In this document: positions 25,332 to 39,618 of the stretch, piece after piece
Numbering within the stretch: the stretch's first letter is position 1
Layout: each line of letters starts with the position of its first letter
Assembly: GCF_024763615.1 (NCBI RefSeq)
Contig: NW_026604679.1
Span: forward strand, 62,001 to 126,000
Reading direction: 5' to 3'
Origin: Phlebotomus papatasi
Taxonomy: Eukaryota; Arthropoda; Insecta; Diptera; Psychodidae
DNA length: 64,000 nucleotides
Position numbers and translations under genes: made by a program
Notes under the pieces: model-generated
Database searches by the model: none
Told to the model about the DNA's origin: nothing
The model's input: only the letters and a program-made list of their open reading frames with translations

Positions 25332-28300
25332 GAGATAGACCCCCCAAAGTTGGCACCAAAAAAATAATTTTTTAGGCCTATATTGTATGCAAATCTTTAA
25401 ACGCGAATATCTCCTAAACTAGAAGAGATAGACCCCCCAAAGTTGGCACCAAAAAATAATTTTTTAGGCACATTTTGTATGCAAATCTTTAAACGCGAAT
25501 ATCTCCTAAACTAGAAGAGATAGACCCCCCAAAGTTGGCACCAAAAAAATAATTTTTTAGGCCTATATTGTATGCAAATCTTTAAACGCGAATATCTCCT
25601 AAACTAGAAGAAATAGACCCCCCAAAGTTGGCACCAAAAAAATAATTTTTTAGGCCTATATTGTATGCAAATCTTTAAACGCGAATATCTCCTAAACTAG
25701 AAGAGATAGACCCCCCAAAGTTGGCACCAAAAAATAATTTTTTAGGCACATTTTGTATGCAAATCTTTAAACGCGAATATCTCCTAAACTAGAAGAGATA
25801 GACCCCCCAAAGTTGGCACCAAAAAAATAATTTTTTAGGCCTATATTGTATGCAAATCTTTAAACGCGAATATCTCCTAAACTAGAAGAAATAGACCCCC
25901 CAAAGTTGGCACCAAAAAAATAATTTTTTAGGCACATTTTGTATGCAAATCTTTAAACGCGAATATCTCCTAAACTAGAAGAGATAGACCCCCCAAAGTT
26001 GGCACCAAAAAAATAATTTTTTAGGCCTATATTGTATGCAAATCTTTAAACGCGAATATCTCCTAAACTAGAAGAGATAGACCCCCCAAAGTTGGCACCA
26101 AAAAAATAATTTTTTAGACCTATATTGTATGCAAATCTTTAAACGCGAATATCTCCTAAACTAGAAGAGATAGACCCCCCAAAGTTGGCATAAAAAAAAT
26201 TTTTTAGGCATATTTTGTATGCAAATCTTTAAACGCGAATATCTCCTAAACTAGAAGAGATAGACCCCCCAAAGTTGGCACCAAAAAAAAAATTTTTTAG
26301 GCCTATATTGTATGCAAATCTTTAAACGCGAATATCTCCTAAACTAGAAGATATAGACCCCCCAAAGTTGGCACCAAAAAAATAATTTTTTAGGCCTATA
26401 TTGTATGCAAATCTTTAAACGCGAATATCTCCTAAACTAGAAGAGATAGACCCCCCAAAGTTGGCACCAAAAAAATAATTTTTTAGGCCTATATTGTATG
26501 CAAATCTTTAAACGCGAATATCTCCTAAACTAGAAGAGATAGACCCCCCAAAGTTGGCACCAAAAAAATAATTTTTTAGGGCTAAATTGTATGCAAATCT
26601 TTAAACGCGAATATCTCCTAAACTAGAAGAGATAGACCCCCCAAAGTTGGCACCAAAAAAATAAATTTTTAGGCATATTTTGTATGCAAATCTTTAAACG
26701 CGAATATCTCCTAAACTAGAAGAGATAGACCCCCCAAAGTTGGCACCAAAAAAATAATTTTTTAGGCCTATATTGTATGCAAATCTTTAAACGCGAATAT
26801 CTCCTAAACTAGAAGAGATAGACCCCCCAAAGTTGGCACCAAAAAAATAATTTTTTAGGCCTATATTGTATGCAAATCTTTAAACGCGAATATCTCCTAA
26901 ACTAGAAGAGATAGACCCCCCAAAGTTGGCACCAAAAAAATATTTTTTTAGGCCTATATTGTATGCAAATCTTTAAACGCGAATATCTCCTAAACTAGAA
27001 GAGATAGACCCCCCAAAGTTGGCACCAAAAAAATAATTTTCTAGGCCTATATTGTATGCAAATCTTTAAACGCGAATATCTCCTAAACTAGAAGAGATAG
27101 ACCCCCCAAAGTTGGCACCAAAAAAATAATTTTTTAGGCCTATATTGTATGCAAATCTTTAAACGCGAATATCTCCTAAACTAAAAGAGATAAACCCCCC
27201 AAAGTTGGCACCAAAAAAATAATTTTTTAGGCCTATATTGTATGCAAATCTTTAAACGCGAATATCTCCTAAACTAGAAGAGATAGACCCCCCAAAGTTG
27301 GCACCAAAAAAATATTTTTTTAGGGCTAAATTGTATGCAAATCTTTAAACGCGAATATCTCCTAAACTAGAAGAGATAGACCCCCCAAAGTTGGCACCAA
27401 AAAAATAAATTTTTAGGCATATTTTGTATGCAAATCTTTAAACGCGAATATCTCCTAAACTAGAAGAGATAAACCCCCCAAAGTTGGCACCAAAAAAATA
27501 ATTTTTTAGGCCTATATTGTATGCAAATCTTTAAACGCGAATATCTCCTAAACTAGAAGAGATAGACCCCCCAAAGTTGGCACCAAAAAAATAATTTTTT
27601 AGGCCTATATTGTATGCAAATCTTTAAACGCGAATATCTCCTAAACTAGAAGAGATAGACCCCCCAAAGTTGGCACCAAAAAAATAATTTTTTAGGCACA
27701 TTTTGTATGCAAATCTTTAAACGCGAATATCTCCTAAACTAGAAGAGATAGACCCCCCAAAGTTGGCACCAAAAAAATAATTTTTTAGGCCTATATTGTA
27801 TGCAAATCTTTAAACGCGAATATCTCCTAAACTAGAAGAGATAGACCCCCCAAAGTTGGCATAAAAAAAATTTTTTAGGCATATTTTGTATGCAAATCTT
27901 TAAACGCGAATATCTCCTAAACTAGAAGAGATAGACCCCCCAAAGTTGGCACCAAAAAAATAATTTTTTAGGCCAATATTGTATGCAAATCTTTAAACGC
28001 GAATATCTCCTAAACTAGAAGAGATAGACCCCCCAAAGTTGGCACCAAAAAAATAATTTTTTAGGCCTAAATTGTATGCAAATCTTTAAACGCGAATATC
28101 TCCTAAACTAGAAGAGATAGACCCCCCAAAGTTGGCACCAAAAAAATAATTTTTTAGGCCTATATTGTATGCAAATCTTTAAACGCGAATATCTCCTAAA
28201 CTAGAAGAGATAGACCCCCCAAAGTTGGCACCAAAAAAATAATTTTTTAGGCCTATATTGTATGCAAATCTTTAAACGCGAATATCTCCTAAACTAGAAG

Positions 28301-29229
28301 AGATAGACCCCCCAAAGTTGGCACCAAAAAAATAATTTTTTAGGCCTAAATTGTATGCAAATCTTTAAACGCGAATATCTCCTAAACTAGAAGAGATAGA
28401 CCCCCCAAAGTTGGCACCAAAAAAATAATTTTTTAGGCCCATATTGTATGCAAATCTTTAAACGCGAATATCTCCTAAACTAGAAGAGATAGACCCCCCA
28501 AAGTTGGCACCAAAAAAATAATTTTTTAGGCCTATATTGTATGCAAATCTTTAAACGCGAATATCTCCTAAACTAGAAGAGATAGACCCCCCAAAGTTGG
28601 CACCAAAAAAATAATTTTTTAGGCCTATATTGTATGCAAATCTTTAAACGCGAATATCTCCTAAACTAGAAGAGATAGACCCCCCAAAGTTGGCACCAAA
28701 AAAATAATTTTTTAGGCCTATATTGTATGCAAATCTTTAAACGCGAATATCTCCTAAACTAGAAGAGATAGACCCCCCAAAGTTGGCACCAAAAAAATAA
28801 TTTTTTAGGCCTATATTGTATGCAAATCTTTAAACGCGAATATCTCCTAAACTAGAAGAGATAGACCCCCCAAAGTTGGCACCAAAAAAATATTTTTTTA
28901 GGCCTATATTGTATGCAAATCTTCAAACGCGAATATCTCCTAAACTAGAAGAGATAGACCCCCCAAAGTTGGCACCAAAAAAATAATTTTTTAGGCCTAT
29001 ATTGTATGCAAATCTTTAAACGCGAATATCTCCTAAACTAGAAGAGATAGACCCCCCAAAGTTGGCACCAAAAAAATAATTTTTTAGGCCTATATTGTAT
29101 GCAAATCTTTAAACGCGAATATCTCCTAAACTAGAAGAGATAGACCCCCCAAAGTTGGCACCAAAAAAATAATTTTTTAGGCCTATATTGTATGCAAATC
29201 TTTAAACGCGAATATCTCCTAAACTAGAA
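25332..29229 (+). repeat. HOR-2 copy 1 (3898 bp, ~42 monomers)
   Basis: Repeats exactly at offset 3898. Paired landmarks: GAAATAG at 25610/29508 and 25888/29786; GGCATAAAA at 26188/30086; TTTCTAGG at 27038/30936; CTTCAAACG at 28922/32820. All monomers are A-type and no B block is present. The 850-bp spacing from the GGCATAA landmark to TTTCTAGG is the same as in HOR-1 (301 to 1151), so HOR-1 and HOR-2 share ancestry. Confidence 0.9.
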
Positions 29230-32200
29230 GAGATAGACCCCCCAAAGTTGGCACCAAAAAAATAATTTTTTAGGCCTATATTGTATGCAAATCTTTAAAC
29301 GCGAATATCTCCTAAACTAGAAGAGATAGACCCCCCAAAGTTGGCACCAAAAAATAATTTTTTAGGCACATTTTGTATGCAAATCTTTAAACGCGAATAT
29401 CTCCTAAACTAGAAGAGATAGACCCCCCAAAGTTGGCACCAAAAAAATAATTTTTTAGGCCTATATTGTATGCAAATCTTTAAACGCGAATATCTCCTAA
29501 ACTAGAAGAAATAGACCCCCCAAAGTTGGCACCAAAAAAATAATTTTTTAGGCCTATATTGTATGCAAATCTTTAAACGCGAATATCTCCTAAACTAGAA
29601 GAGATAGACCCCCCAAAGTTGGCACCAAAAAATAATTTTTTAGGCACATTTTGTATGCAAATCTTTAAACGCGAATATCTCCTAAACTAGAAGAGATAGA
29701 CCCCCCAAAGTTGGCACCAAAAAAATAATTTTTTAGGCCTATATTGTATGCAAATCTTTAAACGCGAATATCTCCTAAACTAGAAGAAATAGACCCCCCA
29801 AAGTTGGCACCAAAAAAATAATTTTTTAGGCACATTTTGTATGCAAATCTTTAAACGCGAATATCTCCTAAACTAGAAGAGATAGACCCCCCAAAGTTGG
29901 CACCAAAAAAATAATTTTTTAGGCCTATATTGTATGCAAATCTTTAAACGCGAATATCTCCTAAACTAGAAGAGATAGACCCCCCAAAGTTGGCACCAAA
30001 AAAATAATTTTTTAGACCTATATTGTATGCAAATCTTTAAACGCGAATATCTCCTAAACTAGAAGAGATAGACCCCCCAAAGTTGGCATAAAAAAAATTT
30101 TTTAGGCATATTTTGTATGCAAATCTTTAAACGCGAATATCTCCTAAACTAGAAGAGATAGACCCCCCAAAGTTGGCACCAAAAAAAAAATTTTTTAGGC
30201 CTATATTGTATGCAAATCTTTAAACGCGAATATCTCCTAAACTAGAAGATATAGACCCCCCAAAGTTGGCACCAAAAAAATAATTTTTTAGGCCTATATT
30301 GTATGCAAATCTTTAAACGCGAATATCTCCTAAACTAGAAGAGATAGACCCCCCAAAGTTGGCACCAAAAAAATAATTTTTTAGGCCTATATTGTATGCA
30401 AATCTTTAAACGCGAATATCTCCTAAACTAGAAGAGATAGACCCCCCAAAGTTGGCACCAAAAAAATAATTTTTTAGGGCTAAATTGTATGCAAATCTTT
30501 AAACGCGAATATCTCCTAAACTAGAAGAGATAGACCCCCCAAAGTTGGCACCAAAAAAATAAATTTTTAGGCATATTTTGTATGCAAATCTTTAAACGCG
30601 AATATCTCCTAAACTAGAAGAGATAGACCCCCCAAAGTTGGCACCAAAAAAATAATTTTTTAGGCCTATATTGTATGCAAATCTTTAAACGCGAATATCT
30701 CCTAAACTAGAAGAGATAGACCCCCCAAAGTTGGCACCAAAAAAATAATTTTTTAGGCCTATATTGTATGCAAATCTTTAAACGCGAATATCTCCTAAAC
30801 TAGAAGAGATAGACCCCCCAAAGTTGGCACCAAAAAAATATTTTTTTAGGCCTATATTGTATGCAAATCTTTAAACGCGAATATCTCCTAAACTAGAAGA
30901 GATAGACCCCCCAAAGTTGGCACCAAAAAAATAATTTTCTAGGCCTATATTGTATGCAAATCTTTAAACGCGAATATCTCCTAAACTAGAAGAGATAGAC
31001 CCCCCAAAGTTGGCACCAAAAAAATAATTTTTTAGGCCTATATTGTATGCAAATCTTTAAACGCGAATATCTCCTAAACTAAAAGAGATAAACCCCCCAA
31101 AGTTGGCACCAAAAAAATAATTTTTTAGGCCTATATTGTATGCAAATCTTTAAACGCGAATATCTCCTAAACTAGAAGAGATAGACCCCCCAAAGTTGGC
31201 ACCAAAAAAATATTTTTTTAGGGCTAAATTGTATGCAAATCTTTAAACGCGAATATCTCCTAAACTAGAAGAGATAGACCCCCCAAAGTTGGCACCAAAA
31301 AAATAAATTTTTAGGCATATTTTGTATGCAAATCTTTAAACGCGAATATCTCCTAAACTAGAAGAGATAAACCCCCCAAAGTTGGCACCAAAAAAATAAT
31401 TTTTTAGGCCTATATTGTATGCAAATCTTTAAACGCGAATATCTCCTAAACTAGAAGAGATAGACCCCCCAAAGTTGGCACCAAAAAAATAATTTTTTAG
31501 GCCTATATTGTATGCAAATCTTTAAACGCGAATATCTCCTAAACTAGAAGAGATAGACCCCCCAAAGTTGGCACCAAAAAAATAATTTTTTAGGCACATT
31601 TTGTATGCAAATCTTTAAACGCGAATATCTCCTAAACTAGAAGAGATAGACCCCCCAAAGTTGGCACCAAAAAAATAATTTTTTAGGCCTATATTGTATG
31701 CAAATCTTTAAACGCGAATATCTCCTAAACTAGAAGAGATAGACCCCCCAAAGTTGGCATAAAAAAAATTTTTTAGGCATATTTTGTATGCAAATCTTTA
31801 AACGCGAATATCTCCTAAACTAGAAGAGATAGACCCCCCAAAGTTGGCACCAAAAAAATAATTTTTTAGGCCAATATTGTATGCAAATCTTTAAACGCGA
31901 ATATCTCCTAAACTAGAAGAGATAGACCCCCCAAAGTTGGCACCAAAAAAATAATTTTTTAGGCCTAAATTGTATGCAAATCTTTAAACGCGAATATCTC
32001 CTAAACTAGAAGAGATAGACCCCCCAAAGTTGGCACCAAAAAAATAATTTTTTAGGCCTATATTGTATGCAAATCTTTAAACGCGAATATCTCCTAAACT
32101 AGAAGAGATAGACCCCCCAAAGTTGGCACCAAAAAAATAATTTTTTAGGCCTATATTGTATGCAAATCTTTAAACGCGAATATCTCCTAAACTAGAAGAG

Positions 32201-33127
32201 ATAGACCCCCCAAAGTTGGCACCAAAAAAATAATTTTTTAGGCCTAAATTGTATGCAAATCTTTAAACGCGAATATCTCCTAAACTAGAAGAGATAGACC
32301 CCCCAAAGTTGGCACCAAAAAAATAATTTTTTAGGCCCATATTGTATGCAAATCTTTAAACGCGAATATCTCCTAAACTAGAAGAGATAGACCCCCCAAA
32401 GTTGGCACCAAAAAAATAATTTTTTAGGCCTATATTGTATGCAAATCTTTAAACGCGAATATCTCCTAAACTAGAAGAGATAGACCCCCCAAAGTTGGCA
32501 CCAAAAAAATAATTTTTTAGGCCTATATTGTATGCAAATCTTTAAACGCGAATATCTCCTAAACTAGAAGAGATAGACCCCCCAAAGTTGGCACCAAAAA
32601 AATAATTTTTTAGGCCTATATTGTATGCAAATCTTTAAACGCGAATATCTCCTAAACTAGAAGAGATAGACCCCCCAAAGTTGGCACCAAAAAAATAATT
32701 TTTTAGGCCTATATTGTATGCAAATCTTTAAACGCGAATATCTCCTAAACTAGAAGAGATAGACCCCCCAAAGTTGGCACCAAAAAAATATTTTTTTAGG
32801 CCTATATTGTATGCAAATCTTCAAACGCGAATATCTCCTAAACTAGAAGAGATAGACCCCCCAAAGTTGGCACCAAAAAAATAATTTTTTAGGCCTATAT
32901 TGTATGCAAATCTTTAAACGCGAATATCTCCTAAACTAGAAGAGATAGACCCCCCAAAGTTGGCACCAAAAAAATAATTTTTTAGGCCTATATTGTATGC
33001 AAATCTTTAAACGCGAATATCTCCTAAACTAGAAGAGATAGACCCCCCAAAGTTGGCACCAAAAAAATAATTTTTTAGGCCTATATTGTATGCAAATCTT
33101 TAAACGCGAATATCTCCTAAACTAGAA
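29230..33127 (+). repeat. HOR-2 copy 2 (3898 bp)
   Basis: Second tandem copy, in register with the first. The two-fold repeat ends near 33128: the next monomers lack the A6/GGCACATTTT and GAAATAG variants that open each copy. Confidence 0.9.
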
Positions 33128-33592
33128 GAGATAGACCCCCCAAAGTTGGCACCAAAAAAATAATTTTTTAGGCCTATATTGTATGCAAATCTTTAAACGC
33201 GAATATCTCCTAAACTAGAAGAGATAGACCCCCCAAAGTTGGCACCAAAAAAATAATTTTTTAGGCCTATATTGTATGCAAATCTTTAAACGCGAATATC
33301 TCCTAAACTAGAAGAGATAGACCCCCCAAAGTTGGCACCAAAAAAATAATTTTTTAGGCCCATATTGTATGCAAATCTTTAAACGCGAATATCTCCTAAA
33401 CTAGAAGAGATAGACCCCCCAAAGTTGGCACCAAAAAAATAATTTTTTAGGCCTATATTGTATGCAAATCTTTAAACGCGAATATCTCCTAAACTAGAAG
33501 AGATAGACCCCCCAAAGTTGGCACCAAAAAAATAATTTTTTAGGCCTATATTGTATGCAAATCTTTAAACGCGAATATCTCCTAAACTATAA
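33128..33592 (+). repeat. Short A-type linker
   Basis: Five ordinary A-type monomers, one with GGCCCATATT, between HOR-2 copy 2 and an isolated B-type fragment. Confidence 0.75.
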
Positions 33593-33778
33593 GAGATAGA
33601 CCCCCCAAAGTTGGCATCAAAAAAAAATTTTTTTTAGGCATATTTTGTATGCAAATCTTTAAACGCGAATATCTCCTAAACTAGAAGAGATAGACCCCCC
33701 AAAGTTGGCATCAATAAAAATTTTTTTAGGCATATTTTGTATGCAAATCTTTAAACGCGAATATCTCCTAAACTAGAA
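33593..33778 (+). repeat. Isolated two-monomer B-type fragment (186 bp)
   Basis: Preceded by CTATAAG, it holds one long-A/T-run monomer and one GGCATCAATAAAAA monomer, which are monomers 4 and 5 of the 556-bp unit, then returns to A-type sequence. Three monomers later the HOR-1 landmark GCATAACAAAA appears (33986). The arrangement fits a deletion that removed most of a B block and the A-type monomers that normally separate it from the landmark. Confidence 0.85.
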
Positions 33779-35634
33779 GAGATAGACCCCCCAAAGTTGG
33801 CACCAAAAAAATAATTTTTTAGGCCTATATTGTATGCAAATCTTTAAACGCGAATATCTCCTAAACTAGAAGAGATAGACCCCCCAAAGTTGGCACCAAA
33901 AAAATAATTTTTTAGACCTATATTGTATGCAAATCTTTAAACGCGAATATCTCCTAAACTAGAAGAGATAGACCCCCCAAAGTTGGCATAACAAAAATTT
34001 TTTAGGCATATTTTGTATGCAAATCTTTAAACGCGAATATCTCCTAAACTAGAAGAGATAGACCCCCCAAAGTTGGCACCAAAAAAATAATTTTTTAGGC
34101 ACATTTTGTATGCAAATCTTTAAACGCGAATATCTCCTAAACTAGAAGATATAGACCCCCCAAAGTTGGCACCAAAAAAATAATTTTTTAGGCCTATATT
34201 GTATGCAAATCTTTAAACGCGAATATCTCCTAAACTAGAAGAGATAGACCCCCCAAAGTTGGCACCAAAAAAATAATTTTTTAGGCCTATATTGTATGCA
34301 AATCTTTAAACGCGAATATCTCCTAAACTAGAAGAGATAGACCCCCCAAAGTTGGCACCAAAAAAATAATTTTTTAGGGCTAAATTGTATGCAAATCTTT
34401 AAACGCGAATATCTCCTAAACTAGAAGAGATAGACCCCCCAAAGTTGGCACCAAAAAAATAAATTTTTAGGCATATTTTGTATGCAAATCTTTAAACGCG
34501 AATATCTCCTAAACTAGAAGAGATAGACCCCCCAAAGTTGGCACCAAAAAAATAATTTTTTAGGCCTATATTGTATGCAAATCTTTAAACGCGAATATCT
34601 CCTAAACTAGAAGAGATAGACCCCCCAAAGTTAGCACCAAAAAAATAATTTTTTAGGCCTATATTGTATGCAAATCTTTAAACGCGAATATCTCCTAAAC
34701 TAGAAGAGATAGACCCCCCAAAGTTGGCACCAAAAAAATATTTTTTTAGGCCTATATTGTATGCAAATCTTTAAACGCGAATATCTCCTAAACTAGAAGA
34801 GATAGACCCCCCAAAGTTGGCACCAAAAAAATAATTTTCTAGGCCTATATTGTATGCAAATCTTTAAACGCGAATATCTCCTAAACTAGAAGAGATAGAC
34901 CCCCCAAAGTTGGCACCAAAAAAATAATTTTTAGGCCTATATTGTATGCAAATCTTTAAACGCGAATATCTCCTAAACTAAAAGAGATAAACCCCCCAAA
35001 GTTGGCACCAAAAAAATAATTTTTTAGGCCTATATTGTATGCAAATCTTTAAACGCGAATATCTCCTAAACTAGAAGAGATAGACCCCCCAAAGTTGGCA
35101 CCAAAAAAATATTTTTTTAGGGCTAAATTGTATGCAAATCTTTAAACGCGAATATCTCCTAAACTAGAAGAGATAGACCCCCCAAAGTTGGCACCAAAAA
35201 AATAAATTTTTAGGCATATTTTGTATGCAAATCTTTAAACGCGAATATCTCCTAAACTAGAAGAGATAAACCCCCCAAAGTTGGCACCAAAAAAATAATT
35301 TTTTAGGCCTATATTGTATGCAAATCTTTAAACGCGAATATCTCCTAAACTAGAAGAGATAGACCCCCCAAAGTTGGCACCAAAAAAATAATTTTTTAGG
35401 CCTATATTGTATGCAAATCTTTAAACGCGAATATCTCCTAAACTAGAAGAGATAGACCCCCCAAAGTTGGCACCAAAAAAATAATTTTTTAGGCACATTT
35501 TGTATGCAAATCTTTAAACGCGAATATCTCCTAAACTAGAAGAGATAGACCCCCCAAAGTTGGCACCAAAAAAATAATTTTTTAGGCCTATATTGTATGC
35601 AAATCTTTAAACGCGAATATCTCCTAAACTAGAA

Positions 35635-35727
35635 GAGATAGACCCCCCAAAGTTGGCATAAAAAAAATAATTTTTTAGGCCTATATTGTATGCAAATCTT
35701 TAAACGCGAATATCTCCTAAACTAGAA
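35635..35727 (+). repeat. Hybrid monomer: GGCATAAAA 5' half, standard A-type 3' half
   Basis: GGCATAAA is normally followed by a T6 run and AGGCATATTTT. Here it is followed by TAATTTTTTAGGCCTATATT, the standard A-type right half. The next monomer (35728 onward) is the unmodified GGCATAAAA form. The switch lies within the A/T core, suggesting exchange between two monomers there. Confidence 0.8.
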
Positions 35728-37210
35728 GAGATAGACCCCCCAAAGTTGGCATAAAAAAAATTTTTTAGGCATATTTTGTATGCAAATCTTTAAACGCGAA
35801 TATCTCCTAAACTAGAAGAGATAGACCCCCCAAAGTTGGCACCAAAAAAATAATTTTTTAGGCCTATATTGTATGCAAATCTTTAAACGCGAATATCTCC
35901 TAAACTAGAAGAGATAGACCCCCCAAAGTTGGCACCAAAAAAATAATTTTTTAGGCCTATATTGTATGCAAATCTTTAAACGCGAATATCTCCTAAACTA
36001 GAAGAGATAGACCCCCCAAAGTTGGCACCAAAAAAATAATTTTTTAGGCCTATATTGTATGCAAATCTTTAAACGCGAATATCTCCTAAACTAGAAGAGA
36101 TAGACCCCCCAAAGTTGGCACCAAAAAAATAATTTTTAGGCCTATATTGTATGCAAATCTTTAAACGCGAATATCTCCTAAACTAGAAGAGATAGACCCC
36201 CCAAAGTTGGCACCAAAAAAATAATTTTTAGGCCTATATTGTATGCAAATCTTTAAACGCGAATATCTCCTAAACTAGAAGAGATAGACCCCCCAAAGTT
36301 GGCACCAAAAAAATAATTTTTTAGGCCCATATTGTATGCAAATCTTTAAACGCGAATATCTCCTAAACTAGAAGAGATAGACCCCCCAAAGTTGGCACCA
36401 AAAAAATAATTTTTTAGGCCTATATTGTATGCAAATCTTTAAACGCGAATATCTCCTAAACTAGAAGAGATAGACCCCCCAAAGTTGGCACCAAAAAAAT
36501 AATTTTTTAGGCCTAAATTGTATGCAAATCTTTAAACGCGAATATCTCCTAAACTAGAAGAGATAGACCCCCCAAAGTTGGCACCAAAAAAATAATTTTT
36601 TAGGCCTATATTGTATGCAAATCTTTAAACGCGAATATCTCCTAAACTAGAAGAGATAGACCCCCCAAAGTTGGCACCAAAAAAATAATTTTTTAGGCAC
36701 ATTTTGTATGCAAATCTTTAAACGCGAATATCTCCTAAACTAGAAGAGATAGACCCCCCAAAGTTGGCACCAAAAAAATAATTTTTTAGGCCTAAATTGT
36801 ATGCAAATCTTTAAACGCGAATATCTCCTAAACTAGAAGAGATAGACCCCCCAAAGTTGGCAACAAAAAAATAATTTTTTAGGCCTAAATTGTATGCAAA
36901 TCTTTAAACGCGAATATCTCCTAAACTAGAAGAGATAAACCCCCCAAAGTTGGCACCAAAAAAATAATTTTTTAGGCCTATATTGTATGCAAATCTTTAA
37001 ACGCGAATATCTCCTAAACTAGAAGAGATAGACCCCCCAAAGTTGGCACCAAAAAAATAATTTTTTAGGCCTATATTGTATGCAAATCTTTAAACGCGAA
37101 TATCTCCTAAACTAGAAGAGATAGACCCCCCAAAGTTGGCACCAAAAAAATAATTTTTTAGGCCTATATTGTATGCAAATCTTTAAACGCGAATATCACC
37201 TAAACTAGAA

Positions 37211-38321
37211 GAGATAGACCCCCAAAAGTTGGCATCAAAAAAAAATTTTTTTTAGGCATATTTTGTATGCAAATCTTTAAACGCGAATATGTCCTAAACT
37301 AGAAAAGATAGACCCCCAAAGTTGGCATCAAAAAAAAATTTTTTAGTCACATTTTGTATGCAAATCATTAAACGCGAATATCTCCTAAACTAGAAGAGAT
37401 AGACCCCCCAAAGTTGGCATCAATAAAAATTTTTTTAGGCATATTTTGTATGCAAATCTTTAAACGCGAATATCTCCTAAACTATAAGAGATAGACCCCC
37501 CAAAGTTGGCATCAAAAAAAAAATTTTTTTTAGGCATATTTTGTATGCAAATCTTTAAACGCGAATATCTCCTAAACTAGAAGAGATAGACCCCCCAAAG
37601 TTGGCATCAATAAAAATTTTTTTAGGCATATTTTGTATGCAAATCTTTAAACGCGAATATCTCCTAAACTAGAAGAGATAGACCCCCCAAAGTTGGCACC
37701 AAAAAAATAATTTTTTAGGCCTATATTGTATGCAAATCTTGAAACGCGAATATCACCTAAACTAGAAGAGATAGACCCCCAAAAGTTGGCATCAAAAAAA
37801 AATTTTTTTTAGGCATATTTTGTATGCAAATCTTTAAACGCGAATATCTCCTAAACTAGAAAAGATAGACCCCCAAAGTTGGCATCAAAAAAAAATTTTT
37901 TAGTCACATTTTGTATGCAAATCATTAAACGCGAATATCTCCTAAACTAGAAGAGATAGACCCCTCAAAGTTGGCATCAATAAAAATTTTTTTAGGCATA
38001 TTTTGTATGCAAATCTTTAAACGCGAATATCTCCTAAACTATAAGAGATAGACCCCCCAAAGTTGGCATCAAAAAAAATTTTTTTTAGGCATATTTTGTA
38101 TGCAAATCTTTAAACGCGAATATCTCCTAAACTAAAAGAGATAGACCCCCCAAAGTTGGCATCAATAAAAATTTTTTTAGGCATATTTTGTATGCAAATC
38201 TTTAAACGCGAATATCTCCTAAACTAGAAGAGATAGACCCCCCAGAGTTGGCATCAATAAAAATTTTTTTAGGCATATTTTGTATGCAAATCTTTAAACG
38301 CGAATATCTCCTAAACTAGAA
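37211..38321 (+). repeat. B-type block, ~12 monomers
   Basis: Opened by the ATCACC marker at 37197 and the ATGTCC monomer. It contains two rounds of the six-monomer order, the second modified at its end: CTAAAAGAG and CCCCAGAGTTGG (38243) replace the usual closing A-type monomer. A private C-to-T change breaks the C6 tract near 37974. Confidence 0.88.
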
Positions 38322-39618
38322 GAGATAGACCCCCCAAAGTTGGCACAAAAAAAATATTTTTTTAGGCCTATATTGTATGCAAATCTTTAAACGCGAATAT
38401 CTCCTAAACTAGAAGAGATAGACCCCCCAAAGTTGGCACCAAAAAAATAATTTTTTAGGCACATTTTGTATGCAAATCTTTAAACGCGAATATCTCCTAA
38501 ACTAGAAGAGATAGACCCCCCAAAGTTGGCACCAAAAAAATAATTTTTTAGGCCTATATTGTATGCAAATCTTTAAACGCGAATATCTCCTAAACTAGAA
38601 GAGATAGACCCCCCAAAGTTGGCACCAAAAAAATAATTTTTTAGGCCTATATTGTATGCAAATCTTTAAACGCGAATATCTCCTAAACTAGAAGAGATAG
38701 ACCCCCCAAAGTTGGCACCAAAAAAATAATTTTTTAGGCCTATATTGTATGCAAATCTTTAAACGCGAATATCTCCTAAACTAGAAGAGATAGACCCCCC
38801 AAAGTTGGCACCAAAAAAATAATTTTTTAGGCCTATATTGTATGCAAATCTTTAAACGCGAATATCTCCTAAACTAGAAGAGATAGACCCCCCAAAGTTG
38901 GCACCAAAAAAATAATTTTTTAGGCCTATATTGTATGCAAATCTTTAAACGCGAATATCTCCTAAACTAGAAGAGATAGACCCCCCAAAGTTGGCACCAA
39001 AAAAATAATTTTTTAGGCCTATATTGTATGCAAATCTTTAAACGCGAATATCTCCTAAACTAGAAGAGATAGACCCCCAAAGTTGGCACCAAAAAAATAA
39101 TTTTTTAGGCACATTTTGTATGCAAATCTTTAAACGCGAATATCTCCTAAACTAGAAGAGATAGACCCCCCAAAGTTGGCACCAAAAAATAATTTTTTAG
39201 GCCTATATTGTATGCAAATCTTTAAACGCGAATATCTCCTAAACTAGAAGAGATAGACCCCCCAAAGTTGGCATAAAAAAAATTTTTTAGGCATATTTTG
39301 TATGCAAATCTTTAAACGCGAATATCTCCTAAACTAGAAGAGATAGACCCCCCAAAGTTGGCACCAAAAAAATAAATTTTTAGGCATATTTTGTATGCAA
39401 ATCTTTAAACGCGAATATCTCCTAAACTAGAAGAGATAGACCCCCCAAAGTTGGCACCAAAAAAATAATTTTTTAGGCCTAAATTGTATGCAAATCTTTA
39501 AACGCGAATATCTCCTAAACTAGAAGAGATAGACCCCCCAAAGTTGGCACCAAAAAAATAATTTTTTAGGCCTATATTGTATGCAAATCTTTAAACGCGA
39601 ATATCTCCTAAACTAGAA

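Larger units (their letters stand above)
33779..39618 (+). repeat. Mosaic HOR-1-like stretch
   Basis: Begins with the HOR-1 landmark series (GCATAACAAAA at 33986, TTTCTAGG at 34836), continues with HOR-2-style monomers (AAATAAATTTTT then GATAAACC near 35200-35270; GGCATAAAA at 35656 and 35749) and reaches a B block at 37211-38321. The ATCTCTTAAAC landmark normally found before the B block is missing. The stretch ends with A-type monomers, including GGCATAAAA near 39272. It reads as one ancestral HOR altered by several in-register insertions and deletions. Confidence 0.75.
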
